Assembly (NCBI RefSeq): GCF_020595095.1
Contig: NZ_JAJDOP010000005.1
Location: forward strand, 402,221-466,220
DNA: 64,000 nt
Reading direction: 5' to 3'
Source of the DNA: Microvirga rosea
GTDB taxonomy: Bacteria > Pseudomonadota > Alphaproteobacteria > Rhizobiales > Beijerinckiaceae
How positions within the stretch are numbered: position 1 is the stretch's first letter; every line of letters starts with the position of its first letter. This document shows, in pieces, positions 18,936-29,567 of this stretch. Under the pieces are notes generated by a model. The model was not told where the DNA came from and searched no databases. It saw nothing but the letters and a program-made list of their open reading frames with translations. The position numbers and the translations under genes were made by a program.

Positions 18936-19313
18936 ATGGCACCGCTTAAGGAACTCACGGCCGCCTTCTCCGCCGCCATTGGGCACCGCCGCTATGTCTT
19001 ACCGTCCTTGACACTGGCCGCTGGCGCCCTGCTGGACGTTGGCATGATTAAGCTGGGTATCCTGATTGATGCGGACGGTCCTTTCGCATATCTGCCTTTC
19101 GTCATCGCTGTCGCAATGGCCGGCGCCATGATCATGTGGTGGTTGCTGGATTACGCTGCGAACGGCAGGTCAGAGCTCAAGGGCATCGTAGCTATCGAAA
19201 GGGCGTTGGACGATCTATCCTCATACTTTGATGAGGGAATTTCTCAAGTCTTCAACGCCGTTGTCGAGAGCGATGCCGATTTTGAGGAATGGCAACGGCG
19301 ACGAGCGGACTGA
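18936..19313 (+). CDS. Hypothetical two-helix membrane protein
   Basis: The 125-residue protein is taken from the ATG in MAPLKELTAAFSAAIG; the upstream part of the open frame (from 18699) is cysteine- and arginine-rich and looks non-coding. It contains two hydrophobic segments (LPSLTLAAGALLDVGMIKLG and YLPFVIAVAMAGAMIMWWLLD). A charged C-terminal helix follows (IERALDDLSSYFDEGISQVFNAVVESDADFEEWQRR). I do not recognise a family or function. It stands alone between the DUF3611 gene and a long spacer. Confidence 0.5.
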   Translation: MAPLKELTAAFSAAIGHRRYVLPSLTLAAGALLDVGMIKLGILIDADGPFAYLPFVIAVAMAGAMIMWWLLDYAANGRSELKGIVAIERALDDLSSYFDEGISQVFNAVVESDADFEEWQRRRAD

Positions 19314-20090
19314 CATGAGAAGGTGGAGAAGTACTTGCAGGTGAACTTCGGGCTGCGCGAGCGAAATATCTTTCGTAATGTCATTCTCACTCAGTCCGTG
19401 CAGATTCCAGGCAGCTTTCACGATCAACATAATCATGAGCGTTGCTTGCTCATTCAACAACTCGAGACGATCCGTGAAACGATAATCCGGTATAGCGACT
19501 TGGCGGCTAAACGGCGCACAGAAAGCAGGTAGCCGGCACAGTCCGAACTGAGCCGTTTCCGCCATTACGCCCACGCGACCAAAGGGCACCGCTATTGCCG
19601 AGGTTACGCTTTCGTGACGTCGGTCGGCATGTCAGCCAGAACTCATTGAGAGCTGTCCATCCTACTTGCGGGCAGTCTAGTCATGGCGGCAACCGGTTGA
19701 TTTTTGGGTGCAAATATATAGGATTTGTCATGCGAGTTCCTGGTTACACCCGATGGTCTCGCAACCCGGAGCAAGTATTCTCATGACTTGCTGGGATCCA
19801 GCATTGCCGCTGCTTGGGGAGAACTTCCCATGGCTGATCTTGCGACCGACAGGTTCGATATCCCGACAGGCATGTGGCTCTGACGCGCCGATGGTCGCCC
19901 TTTACAGGCGTGGCCGCCTTGGGTACGGCGAAGCGAGGGTTTGAAAGACCGTCCTGCGCCTAACCGAATGGATCAAAGGACGATCAAATCGAGTAGATCC
20001 CATGGCAGCTTTCCAATCGTCTTAGTCGCTAGCCGCCCTATCGCCTTGACACCCTCGGGCCGCTTTTCAGTCTCGGACGTGGAGGGTAAA
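19314..20090. other. Long spacer without a convincing gene
   Basis: This 780-base stretch has short open frames on both strands (for example 19323-19532 and 19708-19944 on the plus strand). They have no ribosome sites, no recognisable motifs and uneven composition. I see no RNA gene. It may hold decayed sequence plus the promoter for the gene at 20091. Confidence 0.4.
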
Positions 20091-20993
20091 ATGAGTCCCC
20101 TGGTCTCCCTTGGAACAAGAGGTGGCATCGGCCGACTTCACCGCTGGGCCCTCGGGATGTCCGCCTGCCTGCTGGCTGTCATCAGCACCATGCCGACTCA
20201 TGCAGATCCCTTCTTCGTCACGGTTTACGGGAGAACCTATAAGGTCGATCCTCGGTATCCGTCCAATGAGCCCCAGGGACCGAAGCCGCAGGAGGCTATG
20301 AAAGCGCTGCCCTCTGATCTGGCGAGAAGCCCTGGCTTCAAGCCGTCTCACACGCAAGTCCTCGCCGAGGTCGAGGAGCGAATCTGGATCGTACATCGCA
20401 AGCTCGAAGACGAGCTGGAGAAGACGACAGCTTCCAGCAAAGGATGGTCGACAGAAGGCGGCAAGGCAAGCATGCCGGAGATCACGGGATCGCTCGCATC
20501 CGGAGTTGAGCAAAGCCGTTCACCGGAGCTGCAGCAGCTCTACGACCGTCACAGGGCTCTGAACCTCCTTGCGCGGGAGCTGCGGCGGTCCATGGACCTG
20601 CCGGGAAAGCCGCCTGAAACGGGCTTCTCCCGCCCCAAGCTGACGCCCGAGATCGAGGCCGACTACCGCGCCCAGAACTTCGATCCCTTAGAGGCCTATT
20701 ACGGTTTCAGGCGTGTTAAAGCCGCTTTCCGGTCCGGCGACGTCGAACTCCTCGCCGACGTCACCCACTATCCCCTGACCGTCACGGGAAGGTCCAGACG
20801 GACCATCCGCAATCGCGACCAATTCATCGCGGCCGAGAAAGTGGTCATGGATCCCCGCGCTCGGAATATCGTCGCCCAATCAACCTTCGAAACGCTTTTC
20901 GTTCGAGACAAGGGGATGATGCTCGGGGACGGAGAGATTTGGCTCACCCGCGGCACTACAGGCTTCGGATTGGGAGCCATTCATTTGAAGTGA
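20091..20993 (+). CDS. Secreted hypothetical protein with C-terminal NTF2-like region
   Basis: I start at MSPLVSLGTRGG because it follows a GGAGGG site and yields a signal peptide (WALGMSACLLAVISTMPTHA, cleavage near THA). The open frame extends 50 codons further upstream without signal-like features. The central part is charged and helical (LAEVEERIWIVHRKLEDELEK; LYDRHRALNLLARELRRSMD). The C-terminal 100 residues (AAFRSGDVELLADVTHYPLTVTG..TIRNRDQFIAAEKVVMDPRARNIV..GDGEIWLT) resemble the SnoaL/NTF2-like proteins that follow periplasmic export. The function is unknown. A coding origin is well supported by signal, ribosome site and composition. Confidence 0.65.
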   Translation: MSPLVSLGTRGGIGRLHRWALGMSACLLAVISTMPTHADPFFVTVYGRTYKVDPRYPSNEPQGPKPQEAMKALPSDLARSPGFKPSHTQVLAEVEERIWIVHRKLEDELEKTTASSKGWSTEGGKASMPEITGSLASGVEQSRSPELQQLYDRHRALNLLARELRRSMDLPGKPPETGFSRPKLTPEIEADYRAQNFDPLEAYYGFRRVKAAFRSGDVELLADVTHYPLTVTGRSRRTIRNRDQFIAAEKVVMDPRARNIVAQSTFETLFVRDKGMMLGDGEIWLTRGTTGFGLGAIHLK

Positions 20994-21270
20994 TCGACAA
21001 TTCCTCAATCCCGAGGTCATTGGCAGGAATGGGTACGCGCTTCAACGCTGATATGCCGACAGCCGGTTCTTCACGAAGGAGGATGTCGCACTGACGTTAA
21101 CCTTGAACATCAAGACGTTATGCAAACAGTGCTGGCATTATGGTTCCGGCGCCGGAAGAACAGGGAGCACGCATAAGCCAAACAGGCACACCCGCCCGGA
21201 AATGCGCCTTTTGATTCGTTCTAGTACTACCACCATGGCTGGTCTCCCCACGGTCACGATAACCCGGCCG

Positions 21271-22713
21271 TCAGAACGAGCCAAAAATCGAACCCAGTAT
21301 CAGGACGGCAACAAGTGCGATAATGCAGCTGACGATCACAGTCATCACCATGTCCAAATAGCTCTCGCCATGCGTCAGGCCACTGATTTGGAGGAGCAGC
21401 AACACTGTGCCGTTATGGGGAAGAGCGTCGAAGGTCCCCGCACTCATCGTCGTGATCCGATGCATCAATTCGGGATCGATGTGATGCTCTTTGGCAAGAT
21501 CCATGAAGTCACCGCCGAAAGCATTGAGCACGATTGCCATCCCGCCGGAAGCTGTACCAGTCAGCCCCGCTAACACGTTCATGGCGACGGACAGTGAGAC
21601 CAGCGGCCCTCCTTGAATTGAGAATACCGCATCGCGAACCATCGCAAACGCCGGCAATGCGGCAACTACCGCGCCGAAGCCGACCAGACTAGCGATCATC
21701 AGCATCGGGAGGGCTGCGGAATTGGCACCGGCGTCCAGACTTTCGCGAGGAGATGGCAGGCGTCTAAAATTGACGAGAATAACGGTCAAGTTTGCAGCTG
21801 CAAGAGCCACGATGACCGACCAAACACCGGCCACGGCCCCGATTGTAGTGCCGCCCCACCGAGCATCCGACAGAAACGAAAAGTCGAGGCGTGGAAATAC
21901 GACCAGCGACATCAAGAAATTCGTCACGATTACGACGACGAGGGGCAGGACAGCCAGGGAGAAAGGAGGCGCGTTCTCGGCTCGCTTGCCATGCGGCAAC
22001 TCGGCCGGGTCGAAGTCGCCCGCCGGCGCCGCCTGCTCACGAATCTTCTCGTCAACGACAGAAGCCGTTCGCGCCTCAACATAACCCTCTCCAGCCTTGC
22101 GGGCGGCTGCCTCAGCCCGACCGAGCCACCACATGCCGAAGGCGAAGATAATCGCTGACGCGATGATACTTAGCCCGGGAGCCGCGAAGGTTGTCGTTCC
22201 GAAGTAAGGCATTGGAATGGCGTTGTTCACCGAGGGAGTTCCCGGCATTACCGACATGGTGAATGTGAACGCACCGAGACCGATGGTGGCCGGCATCAAT
22301 CGGGCCGGGAGGTTCGCAGCCTTAAACATCTCCCGCGCCATTGGTACGAGAACGAAGAAGGCGACAAAGACGCTGACCCCTCCATAAGTGACGACGGCCG
22401 AGGCCAGCACGACGGAAAGGATCGTTCGATGCACTCCCAACCGTTTGGTCAGGAAGCGCGCAATCGCAGTGATCGACCCACTGTCATCCATGAGCTTGCC
22501 AAACAATCCGCCAAGCAGGAACATAGGAAACCATTGCGCGACGAAACGCGCGGCCCCGCCCATGAAGGTCTGCGTCCAGTGCGCAAGCAGCGGCTCACCA
22601 GAGATCAAGGCAGCCAGAAGCGCTGCAGCTGGGGCGACCAGAAGCACGCTCCACCCCCGATAGGCCAGCCACATGAGCAGTCCGAGTGCGACGAGTATTC
22701 CGAGCAATCCCAT
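21271..22713 (-). CDS. GntP-family permease
   Basis: This 480-residue polytopic membrane protein has about twelve helices and conserved GntP-type segments. These include FLLGGLFGKLMDDSGS near residue 70, SAVVTYGGVSVFVAFFVLVPMA, and MPGTPSVNNAIPMPYFGTTTFAAPG. The C-terminal half has LTGTASGGMAIVLNAFG and GTFDALPHNGTVLLLLQISGL. Family members are proton symporters for gluconate, hydroxy acids or similar organic anions. It ends 270 bases upstream of the HupE/UreJ gene's 3' end on the same strand. No metabolic enzyme is adjacent to suggest its substrate. Confidence 0.88.
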   Translation of the reverse strand: MGLLGILVALGLLMWLAYRGWSVLLVAPAAALLAALISGEPLLAHWTQTFMGGAARFVAQWFPMFLLGGLFGKLMDDSGSITAIARFLTKRLGVHRTILSVVLASAVVTYGGVSVFVAFFVLVPMAREMFKAANLPARLMPATIGLGAFTFTMSVMPGTPSVNNAIPMPYFGTTTFAAPGLSIIASAIIFAFGMWWLGRAEAAARKAGEGYVEARTASVVDEKIREQAAPAGDFDPAELPHGKRAENAPPFSLAVLPLVVVIVTNFLMSLVVFPRLDFSFLSDARWGGTTIGAVAGVWSVIVALAAANLTVILVNFRRLPSPRESLDAGANSAALPMLMIASLVGFGAVVAALPAFAMVRDAVFSIQGGPLVSLSVAMNVLAGLTGTASGGMAIVLNAFGGDFMDLAKEHHIDPELMHRITTMSAGTFDALPHNGTVLLLLQISGLTHGESYLDMVMTVIVSCIIALVAVLILGSIFGSF

Positions 22714-22986
22714 GGTCTACCGTCCCTCTAAAGCGGGCTTGCGGCGTTCGAGCTGCTACACCATATCTGCTGACCCGGGTCGGCTAGGCGATCACCGCGC
22801 CGCCGGCGCCCACGCCATCGCCCCAACGAAGTGGCTCGCCCCAAGGGAGAGGTCTCCATTCCACCTTTCCAGGACCATGATCTGGATCCTCCGGCCTCTC
22901 CAGAATCCTTAATCGCTGGTTCCGCCGTAGAAGCTCCTTGCCGTGCGACGTTGACAGCGCATCCGCCTGTGATCACACTGTACTGC

Positions 22987-23583
22987 TCAGATAATTGTCG
23001 ACAGAATTACCAAGCCATAGAGTCCGATCGCAGCTCCTCCCATTTGGACAGTACGATGCCCGATCTGACCTCCCATGCGGCCGACCAGCAATGCGCTGCC
23101 GGCACCAAGACCGATCAGAAGGGTCGTCCCCGTGAGGAAACCCGCGGCATATGTGAGAACGGGCACACCATCGGGCATTTCGGCTCCATGGGCATAACCG
23201 TGGAATACAGCAAACAGGGCAATGAGGCCTGCGCCCGTCAGGGACGACAAATAGGACGGGTAAGCGACAGCAAGGCCGAATGCGACCATGGAACCGGCGA
23301 TCCAAATGTCGAAGGACGGGAGGTTGACCCCAGTCATTCCAAGAACGGCCGCGCACGCCATGACGGAAATGAACGTCAACGGCAGCAACCACAAGGATCT
23401 CCCGCCAATCCTCGCAGCCAATGCACCGACGGCAACCATAGCCAGGACATGGTCGATCCCGCTGATGGGATGAGCGACACCATGCATGAACCCTGCCGTA
23501 TCGCCGTGCCCGGTATGTGCAAGCGTAGTGTTAGAAGCCAACATGAACGCCGCGGCTAGCACCGCAATGATAGGTCGATTCAT
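22987..23583 (-). CDS. HupE/UreJ-family metal permease
   Basis: The start MNRPIIAVLAAAFML follows a strong GGAAGGAG site, giving 198 residues; the much longer open frame upstream is not coding. A cleavable signal ends at TLAHTGHGD. The family signature HPISGIDHVLAMVAVG follows, with histidine and aspartate residues suited to nickel or cobalt binding, and then about five more helices. HupE and UreJ proteins supply nickel for hydrogenases or urease. It diverges from the urease operon with 480 bases between, so nickel uptake for urease is the most likely role. Confidence 0.88.
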   Translation of the reverse strand: MNRPIIAVLAAAFMLASNTTLAHTGHGDTAGFMHGVAHPISGIDHVLAMVAVGALAARIGGRSLWLLPLTFISVMACAAVLGMTGVNLPSFDIWIAGSMVAFGLAVAYPSYLSSLTGAGLIALFAVFHGYAHGAEMPDGVPVLTYAAGFLTGTTLLIGLGAGSALLVGRMGGQIGHRTVQMGGAAIGLYGLVILSTII

Positions 23584-24062
23584 GACTTTCTCCTTCCACC
23601 CGAGAACGACTTTGGTGGCCTCTGCTACCCTGCCCCACTGAACTAACCGGGGACCAGATGTACCGTGATAGACCCTACGTCGGATCTCCGGTGATCGAAT
23701 TGGTCCTGCGCAGCGGGCGCATCTTCCCGCCTCCCGGGGCACATGACTATTAGGAGAAACCCTTGGATCGCGCAGGGACAATACGGAGCAAGGCCTATGT
23801 GAAAGTCGGCTCGTGTTGAATGCAGGCTCCGCTGGCACGGCATGTTCTCGTTCGCACGCGCACAGCATTCTATCAACGACATCCGATTTTCTAGGGCGCG
23901 TCTCAGGATATTTCCCACGCGGGCTCAGGGTTACACCCGATGGACGGACGGCTCCCGCCGGATACTCTCTTGGCCAGCGACAATGCAGCGCGAGACGGAC
24001 GTCAGTCATCGATTCCTGTGACCCAGCGTCCGTGACCTGGAGTCTAAGGCCTGGAGGAAGCG
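23584..24062. other. Divergent spacer between hupE/ureJ-like gene and ureA
   Basis: No gene is supported here. The region should contain the urease operon promoter. A TGGCAC hexamer at 23833-23838 resembles the -24 half of a sigma-54 promoter, but the -12 half (GTTC) is poor, so I do not call it. Confidence 0.45.
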
Positions 24063-24365
24063 ATGCTGCTCACCCCTCGAGAATTCGACAAACTCCTCAT
24101 CTACATGATGGCTGATGTCGCCTTGAAACGGAAAGCCAAGGGCTTGAAACTCAATTATCCTGAGGCCGTCGCAATCATATCCGCTGTTGCGCTCGACGGG
24201 GCCCGATCCGGCAAGACGATTGAGGATGTGACCAAGGACGCCAGCGGGGTATTGACGGCAGCCGATGTCATGGACGGCGTCCCCGATCTCATTCCCATGG
24301 TACAGGTCGAAGCCATCTTCACCGACGGGAGCCGGCTCGTAACCGTGCACAGACCAATTCAGTAA
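24063..24365 (+). CDS. ureA: Urease gamma subunit
   Basis: The 100-residue protein has the normal length and sequence of Ure[41 protein letters not shown], then [11 protein letters not shown] and the C-terminal [30 protein letters not shown] ribosome site lies 6 bases before the ATG. It is the smallest structural subunit of the nickel enzyme that hydrolyses urea to ammonia and carbamate. It is the first gene of the operon ureABCEFGD-transporter; UreB starts 33 bases downstream as a separate polypeptide. Confidence 0.98.
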   Translation: MLLTPREFDKLLIYMMADVALKRKAKGLKLNYPEAVAIISAVALDGARSGKTIEDVTKDASGVLTAADVMDGVPDLIPMVQVEAIFTDGSRLVTVHRPIQ

Positions 24366-24398
24366 CGAGGAAATTTCGTTCAACGTGGAGGTGGCGCG

Positions 24399-24848
24399 AT
24401 GGGCGGGCTGAAGACAGGACCGGCAGTTGCAGCCGATGTGGACCCAGCGACATTCGACGTACCCGTCGGCGGCTACGTTTGCAGCCCGGCACCGATCACT
24501 TTCGACGACGACAGGCCGGTTACGACACTTAAGGTGCGCAACACTGGCGATCGCCCCATCCAAGTCGGGTCGCATTTTCACTTTTTTGAGGTCAATCCTG
24601 CCTTGGAATTCGACCGACCCGCGGCCTTTGGTCTACATCTCAATATTCCATCATCGACAGCGACACGCTTCGAGCCCGGCGATGAGCGCGAAGTACAACT
24701 GGTTGCCTACGGCGGCAAGCGCGCTGTCTATGGGTTCAACAACCTTGTCGACGGCCCGACGGACGGCGAGGACGCTGCGAACCGCAAGTCCAAGGCTGTC
24801 GCACTCGCGGAGCAACGGGGTTTCCGGTCGTCACCGCGAAAAACATGA
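24399..24848 (+). CDS. ureB: Urease beta subunit
   Basis: The core matches Ure[43 protein letters not shown], and [29 protein letters not shown]. At 149 residues it is longer than the usual hundred or so, with about 20 extra residues at the N-terminus and a basic tail of about 30 at the C-terminus. Such extensions are known in some Brucella- and Rhizobium-type ureases. It packs against UreC and UreA in the (alpha-beta-gamma)3 enzyme in the cytoplasm. Confidence 0.97.
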   Translation: MGGLKTGPAVAADVDPATFDVPVGGYVCSPAPITFDDDRPVTTLKVRNTGDRPIQVGSHFHFFEVNPALEFDRPAAFGLHLNIPSSTATRFEPGDEREVQLVAYGGKRAVYGFNNLVDGPTDGEDAANRKSKAVALAEQRGFRSSPRKT

Positions 24849-24899
24849 CGCGGCGTATCGGTCAAGATTTCGCACCGCTCTTCTTGCCTGGAGACACCC

Positions 24900-26621
24900 A
24901 TGCCAACCATCTCGCGACAAGAGTATGTCGGACTTTTCGGTCCAACAACTGGCGACCGAATCCGCCTTGGGGATACGGGCCTTTTCGTCGAGATCGAACA
25001 GGATCTCCGTGGCGGGTACGGTGACGAGATCGTCTTCGGCGGCGGCAAGAGCATGCGTGAAGGCATGGGAATCGACAATCAGGTAACGCGTCCGGGCGGG
25101 GCCCCCGATCTCGTGATCACCAATGTGACTATTATTGACGCGGTTCTCGGCGTGGTGAAAGCCGACGTGGGCGTAAAGGATGGCCGCATCTGCGCCATTG
25201 GCAAGTCCGGCAATCCCCAAACGATGGACCGCATTACGCCAGGTCTTGAGATCGGTCTCGCCACCGATGCGATTTCAGGCTCGCATCTCATCCTGACGGC
25301 AGGTGGGGTCGACTCTCACATTCATTTTATTTCCCCGCAGCAGGCGCACGCGGCGCTCTCGAACGGCACCACCACATTGATAGGTGGCGGCACTGGTCCG
25401 TCAGACGGCTCAAATGCCACCACGGTCACGTCGGGGCCCGGAAATATTACGATGATGCTGCATGCTTTTGAGAACTGGCCGATCAATGTCGGCATTCTCG
25501 GTAAAGGCCACGGGCATGGCAAGGCCGCCCTGGTCGAACAGATCGAGGCCGGTGCCGTCGGCTTCAAGTGTCATGAGGACTGGGGAACCACACCAGCGGT
25601 TTTGCGATCGGCGCTCACGGTCGCGGACGAAATGGACATTCAGGTGTGCATCCATACTGACACACTCAATGAATCCGGGTTCGTCGATGAATCGATCGCA
25701 GCATTCGAGGGCCGCGCCGTACATTCCTTCCATACCGAGGGGTCGGGAGGCGGCCACGCCCCGGACATCATTAAGATCGCCGGCCTCCCCAACGTATTGC
25801 CGTCCTCGACGAATCCCACTCTTCCGTACGGAATCAACTCTCAGGCTGAGCTATACGACATGATCATGGTGTGTCATCACCTCAGCCCTGACATTCCCTC
25901 TGACGTGGCCTTCACCGAAAGCCGCATCCGAGCTGAAACCATCGCGGCGGAGAACGTCCTGCAAGACATGGGTGTGATTTCGATGTTCTCGAGCGACTCG
26001 CAGGCGATGGGTCGGATCGGCGAATGCTGGTTGCGGTGCATTCAAACTGCGGACGCCATGAAAACGCAGCGCGGAAAACTGCCGGAGGATGCTGCGGGCA
26101 ACGACAATTATCGGGTTCTGCGATATGTAGCGAAGATCACCATCAATCCAGCCATTACCCATGGCATCGCCGACATTCTCGGGTCCATTGAAGTCGGCAA
26201 GATTGCGGATCTCGTCTTGTGGGAGCCCGCATTTTTCGGGGCGAAGCCGAAGATGGTCATCAAAGGCGGGTTCATCAGCTGGTCGGCCATGGGCGATCCG
26301 AACGCATCACTGCCGACACCGCAACCAGTTTACTACAGGCCGATGTTTGGTGCTTTCGGCAATGCTCTGACCGAGACATGCATTACCTTCGTGTCCGGCG
26401 CTGCCCACGCCGCTGGGATCAAGGAGCGATTGGGGTTAAGGCGGCAAGTTCATGCGATCAAGAATGTGCGCAAGATCAGCAAACTTGACATGATTCGCAA
26501 TACTGGAACCCCAAATATCGAAGTGAACCCGGAGACATTCGCCGTCACCGTCGACGGTAAACATGCAACCGTGCCGCCACTAAAGTCCGTCTCCCTGAAC
26601 CAGAAATACTTCTTTAGCTGA
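24900..26621 (+). CDS. ureC: Urease alpha (catalytic) subunit
   Basis: This 573-residue UreC has a complete active site. HIH in GGVDSHIHF and the carbamylated-lysine segment GFKCHEDWG bind the two nickel ions. Further ligands are the histidines in [15 protein letters not shown] and [15 protein letters not shown], and the aspartate in [11 protein letters not shown]. The mobile-flap CHH is present in MVCHHLSPD. The order and spacing match canonical ureases. It starts 51 bases after ureB. The enzyme provides ammonia as a nitrogen source and consumes acid. The sequence shows no sign of damage. Confidence 0.98.
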   Translation: MPTISRQEYVGLFGPTTGDRIRLGDTGLFVEIEQDLRGGYGDEIVFGGGKSMREGMGIDNQVTRPGGAPDLVITNVTIIDAVLGVVKADVGVKDGRICAIGKSGNPQTMDRITPGLEIGLATDAISGSHLILTAGGVDSHIHFISPQQAHAALSNGTTTLIGGGTGPSDGSNATTVTSGPGNITMMLHAFENWPINVGILGKGHGHGKAALVEQIEAGAVGFKCHEDWGTTPAVLRSALTVADEMDIQVCIHTDTLNESGFVDESIAAFEGRAVHSFHTEGSGGGHAPDIIKIAGLPNVLPSSTNPTLPYGINSQAELYDMIMVCHHLSPDIPSDVAFTESRIRAETIAAENVLQDMGVISMFSSDSQAMGRIGECWLRCIQTADAMKTQRGKLPEDAAGNDNYRVLRYVAKITINPAITHGIADILGSIEVGKIADLVLWEPAFFGAKPKMVIKGGFISWSAMGDPNASLPTPQPVYYRPMFGAFGNALTETCITFVSGAAHAAGIKERLGLRRQVHAIKNVRKISKLDMIRNTGTPNIEVNPETFAVTVDGKHATVPPLKSVSLNQKYFFS

Positions 26622-26633
26622 CAGGATCGTCGC

Positions 26634-27233
26634 ATGGTCATCATCGAAACGGTTTTGGGCAATATCTGTGATCCGGAATGGGCAACCCGTTTGGAGAATG
26701 CCGAAATCGACGTGCTGCACCTTGATCAATGGGAGGCGCAGAAAAGCCGGTTCCGCAAGACGACCAGAAAAGGATCGGTGTTGGCGGTTTCTCTCAGCCG
26801 GGACACTCATATCCGCGACGGCGATGTGATGCTGTGGGATCCGCAGCTGTCCTTAGCCGTCATTGCTAGGATTGAGTTGCGCGATGTCATGATCGTGCAT
26901 TTAGATGCCCTTATGCACGCTACCCCCGAGGTGGCTATGCGGACCTGCATCGAACTTGGCCACGCAATGGGCAACCAGCATTGGCCGGCTCTGGTCAAGG
27001 GGCATGTCGTCTACGTGCCGCTGACGGTCGATCGCAAGGTGATGGAATCAGTGATGAGAACGCACGCCTTCGAGCACATTCACTTCGAATTCGCACCTGG
27101 GACGGAGGTTATCTCGTATCTCACTCCTCACGAGTCACGTCGGCTCTTCGGTGGAGCTGAGGGCCCGGTTCATTCGCATGTCCATGAACATGAACGATCG
27201 GCACATGTCCACCGAGAGCCTCACCATGGATGA
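26634..27233 (+). CDS. ureE: Urease accessory nickel chaperone UreE
   Basis: The 199-residue protein has the UreE two-domain layout: an N-terminal peptide-binding domain (KTTRKGSVLAVSLSRDTHIRDGDVMLWD) and a metal-binding C-terminal domain (IELGHAMGNQHWPALVKG). The tail is rich in histidine (VHSHVHEHERSAHVHREPHHG) and should bind several nickel ions. It delivers nickel to the UreFGD complex during urease maturation. Its 3' end overlaps the start region of ureF. Confidence 0.96.
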   Translation: MVIIETVLGNICDPEWATRLENAEIDVLHLDQWEAQKSRFRKTTRKGSVLAVSLSRDTHIRDGDVMLWDPQLSLAVIARIELRDVMIVHLDALMHATPEVAMRTCIELGHAMGNQHWPALVKGHVVYVPLTVDRKVMESVMRTHAFEHIHFEFAPGTEVISYLTPHESRRLFGGAEGPVHSHVHEHERSAHVHREPHHG

Positions 27234-27933
27234 TGCTGTCACGAAAGACCGGGTGGCAGCGCTTGCCCGCATGCTGCAATTCGGCGACTCGATGTTTCCA
27301 ATCGGCGGGTTCTCCTTTTCGTCCGGGCTGGAATCAGCGGTCCAGAAGGGAGTTGTCACCGACGTATCGACCCTGTTGGCGTTCACTCGGACGGCGACGG
27401 AACAGGCTGCTCGCGGAGACGGGATTGCCGTGATCGCGGCTCACCGCGCGGCGATGGTTGGCGACGTTAAAGAACTGATTTGCATCGACGAGTCAGTTTA
27501 TGCTCGTAAGCTCTCGGACGAGGCACGGACCATGTCGGTGCGTATGGGCAAGAAGTTCGCCGAAATGGGCGTGCACGTCCTTGGCGCTCCGTTGCTTCAC
27601 GCGTGGCGCGACTGTATTCTGACGGGGCAAGGACCTGGATGTTACCCTGTCGCCCTGGCGGTCAACTTTGCCGTTCAGGACCTGTCCGAGCATCACACCT
27701 TTGCCGTGCACCAATACGGGGTTGCAGCACCCATTCTCGGCGCAGCGCTGCGACTGATGAAGGTAAGCCATCTCGATACGCAGAAGATCCTCTACGAATT
27801 GAGCGAAGACCTCGACGCGGCCTATGAGCGGGCCGCTAAGACTCGCCTGATGGACATGTCCGGCTACGCGCCTCTCATGGATATCTTGGCCGCGGTTCAC
27901 ATCAAGGCGCACGTACGCCTGTTCATGAATTGA
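27226..27933 (+). CDS. ureF: Urease accessory protein UreF
   Basis: The conserved UreF core is clear: LARMLQFGDSMFPIGGFSFSSGLESAV near the N-terminus and, later, YGVAAPILGAALRLMKVSHLDTQKILYEL. The frame is open from 27151. I use the ATG at 27226 (MDDAVTKDRVAAL), which overlaps the ureE stop by 8 bases and suggests coupling; ATGs at 27205 or 27151 are alternatives. UreF acts with UreG and UreD as the GTPase-controlling scaffold for nickel insertion. The gene lies 12 bases upstream of ureG. Confidence 0.94.
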   Translation: MDDAVTKDRVAALARMLQFGDSMFPIGGFSFSSGLESAVQKGVVTDVSTLLAFTRTATEQAARGDGIAVIAAHRAAMVGDVKELICIDESVYARKLSDEARTMSVRMGKKFAEMGVHVLGAPLLHAWRDCILTGQGPGCYPVALAVNFAVQDLSEHHTFAVHQYGVAAPILGAALRLMKVSHLDTQKILYELSEDLDAAYERAAKTRLMDMSGYAPLMDILAAVHIKAHVRLFMN

Positions 27934-27945
27934 TGGGAGAGGTCG

Positions 27946-28590
27946 ATGGCCAAGAAAATTACGCGGATCGGTATCGGCGGCCCCGTCGGGTCGGGAAAAA
28001 CAGCGATCGTGGAGGCGATTACCCCACGTTTGCTTGAGCGTGGCATCAAGGTTCTCATCATCACTAACGACGTGGTCACGACCGAGGATGCAAAACACGT
28101 TCAGCGCTCCCTCAAGGGCGTCCTTTTGCAGGAACGTATCCTCGGGGTGGAGACTGGCGCATGTCCTCACACGGCTGTCCGTGAGGATCCAAGCATGAAC
28201 CTCGCCGCCGTCGAGGACATGGAGGAGCGTTTTCCGGACAGCGACGTGATGCTGATCGAAAGTGGAGGCGACAACCTAACCCTCACTTTTTCGCCAGCGC
28301 TTGTCGACTACTTCATTTACGTCATCGACGTTGCGGCAGGAGACAAGATCCCGCGGAAGAACGGACCCGGCATCACGCATTCCGACATCCTGGTCATCAA
28401 CAAGACCGATCTGGCCCCTTATGTCGGCGCGAGCCTCGAAGTGATGCGGAACGACTCGCTTCTGATGCGCGGCGACAAGCCCTTTCTGTTCACCAACTGC
28501 AAGACGGAAGAGGGGATTCCTGAGTTGGTCGAAATGATCGAACGAGAGTTCTTGTTTGACATCGACGTGACTGAGAGGGCGCCGGCATGA
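27946..28590 (+). CDS. ureG: Urease accessory GTPase UreG
   Basis: This is a typical 214-residue UreG. The P-loop GPVGSGKT is at about residues 12-19, and the metal-binding Cys-Pro-His is in [14 protein letters not shown]. Further motifs are LIESGGDNL and the base-recognition motif VINKTDLAP. It couples GTP hydrolysis to nickel transfer into the urease active site. The gene overlaps ureD by 4 bases (ATGA), so translation of the two is coupled. Confidence 0.98.
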   Translation: MAKKITRIGIGGPVGSGKTAIVEAITPRLLERGIKVLIITNDVVTTEDAKHVQRSLKGVLLQERILGVETGACPHTAVREDPSMNLAAVEDMEERFPDSDVMLIESGGDNLTLTFSPALVDYFIYVIDVAAGDKIPRKNGPGITHSDILVINKTDLAPYVGASLEVMRNDSLLMRGDKPFLFTNCKTEEGIPELVEMIEREFLFDIDVTERAPA

Positions 28591-29537
28591 TTGTGACGGG
28601 CTCGTCGCCCTGGGCTGCGGCTGAAGCCCTTGGCACGTCTGTTCCGGAACTGGCTGCGTTTCAGGACGAGCCGCCTCAGATGAAGAGCGGCACTGTCGGC
28701 AAGACAGGTTACCTGCGGCTGGGATTCGAAACCCGTGGTAGCCGGACGATCCTGGCGATCCTTGAGCGGCGAGTTCCGTATCTAGCCCAGCGTGCGCTCT
28801 ACTGCGATCAGGAAATGCCAGGCTTGGCCTCGATTTTTCTTATCACTACGACGGGTTGCCTTCTGCAGGGAGACCGGCTCGCTCTTGATATACAGCTCGG
28901 CCGAGGAGCGCAGGCGCACGTCACTTCGCAATCGGCTACCAAAATTCATGGAATGGACACCAATTACGCAGCCCAGACCCAGGCTATTACGCTGGCCGAG
29001 GACGCCTATCTTGAGTTTATTCCCGATCCTATCATCCCTCATCGGCATGCCCGCTTTGTCAGCAACACACAAATCTGTGTTGCGCCGTCGGCCACTTTGC
29101 TCTTGTCAGAGATCCTGCGGCCCGGCCGGAAGCACCATCATCCTGACGAGTGCTTTGGGGCAACTATCGTATCGTTGTCGGTCGCAGCTGCCCGCCCCGA
29201 TAGCCGTATATTATTCAGGGAGAAGCTCGTAATCGAACCTGAGCGATTTGCGATGCGGCAGACGGGCGTAATGAATACATATGATGTGCTCGGCAACGTG
29301 ATCCTTTGCACGCCCCCCGACAAGGCGGATCGGATCTTCGAGCAGGTGGATTCCGACATTCGGCTGACTGATGGCGTAGCGTTTGGAGTGTGTCGGCTGC
29401 CGAATGGAGCCGGTCTGATCTACAAAGTGCTCGGCCGTGATACGGCGCAGGTAAAGGCGAAGGTGCGAGAATTCTGGAGAATTGTACGCAAAGAGGTTAC
29501 CGGCGCCGACCTTCCGCCTCCATTCCTATGGCGATGA
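28587..29537 (+). CDS. ureD: Urease accessory protein UreD (UreH)
   Basis: The 316-residue protein has UreD hallmarks: [73 protein letters not shown], and [15 protein letters not shown]. It forms the scaffold through which nickel reaches apo-urease. Its place at the end of the accessory genes, rather than before ureA, matches the Brucella ure-2 and Yersinia operon order and differs from the ureDABC order frequent in rhizobia. Confidence 0.96.
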   Translation: MIVTGSSPWAAAEALGTSVPELAAFQDEPPQMKSGTVGKTGYLRLGFETRGSRTILAILERRVPYLAQRALYCDQEMPGLASIFLITTTGCLLQGDRLALDIQLGRGAQAHVTSQSATKIHGMDTNYAAQTQAITLAEDAYLEFIPDPIIPHRHARFVSNTQICVAPSATLLLSEILRPGRKHHHPDECFGATIVSLSVAAARPDSRILFREKLVIEPERFAMRQTGVMNTYDVLGNVILCTPPDKADRIFEQVDSDIRLTDGVAFGVCRLPNGAGLIYKVLGRDTAQVKAKVREFWRIVRKEVTGADLPPPFLWR

Positions 29538-29567
29538 GACGGCCAACCTCGCAGGGGATCTCCCATT

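Noticed and set aside
23833..23848. TGGCAC resembling a sigma-54 -24 element upstream of ureA
   Set aside because: The -12 half reads GTTCT instead of TTGCW and lacks the GC core, and it lies about 230 bases from ureA.
19742..23944. 15-base direct repeat GGTTACACCCGATGG at 19742-19756 and 23930-23944
   Set aside because: A shared 15-mer is expected by chance about once or twice in a window of this size, and the flanks are unrelated.
23584..24009. N-terminal extension of the HupE/UreJ-like frame
   Set aside because: The open frame reaches 24009, but the strong ribosome site and signal peptide place the start at 23583; the extra 140 residues are arginine-rich and not family-like.
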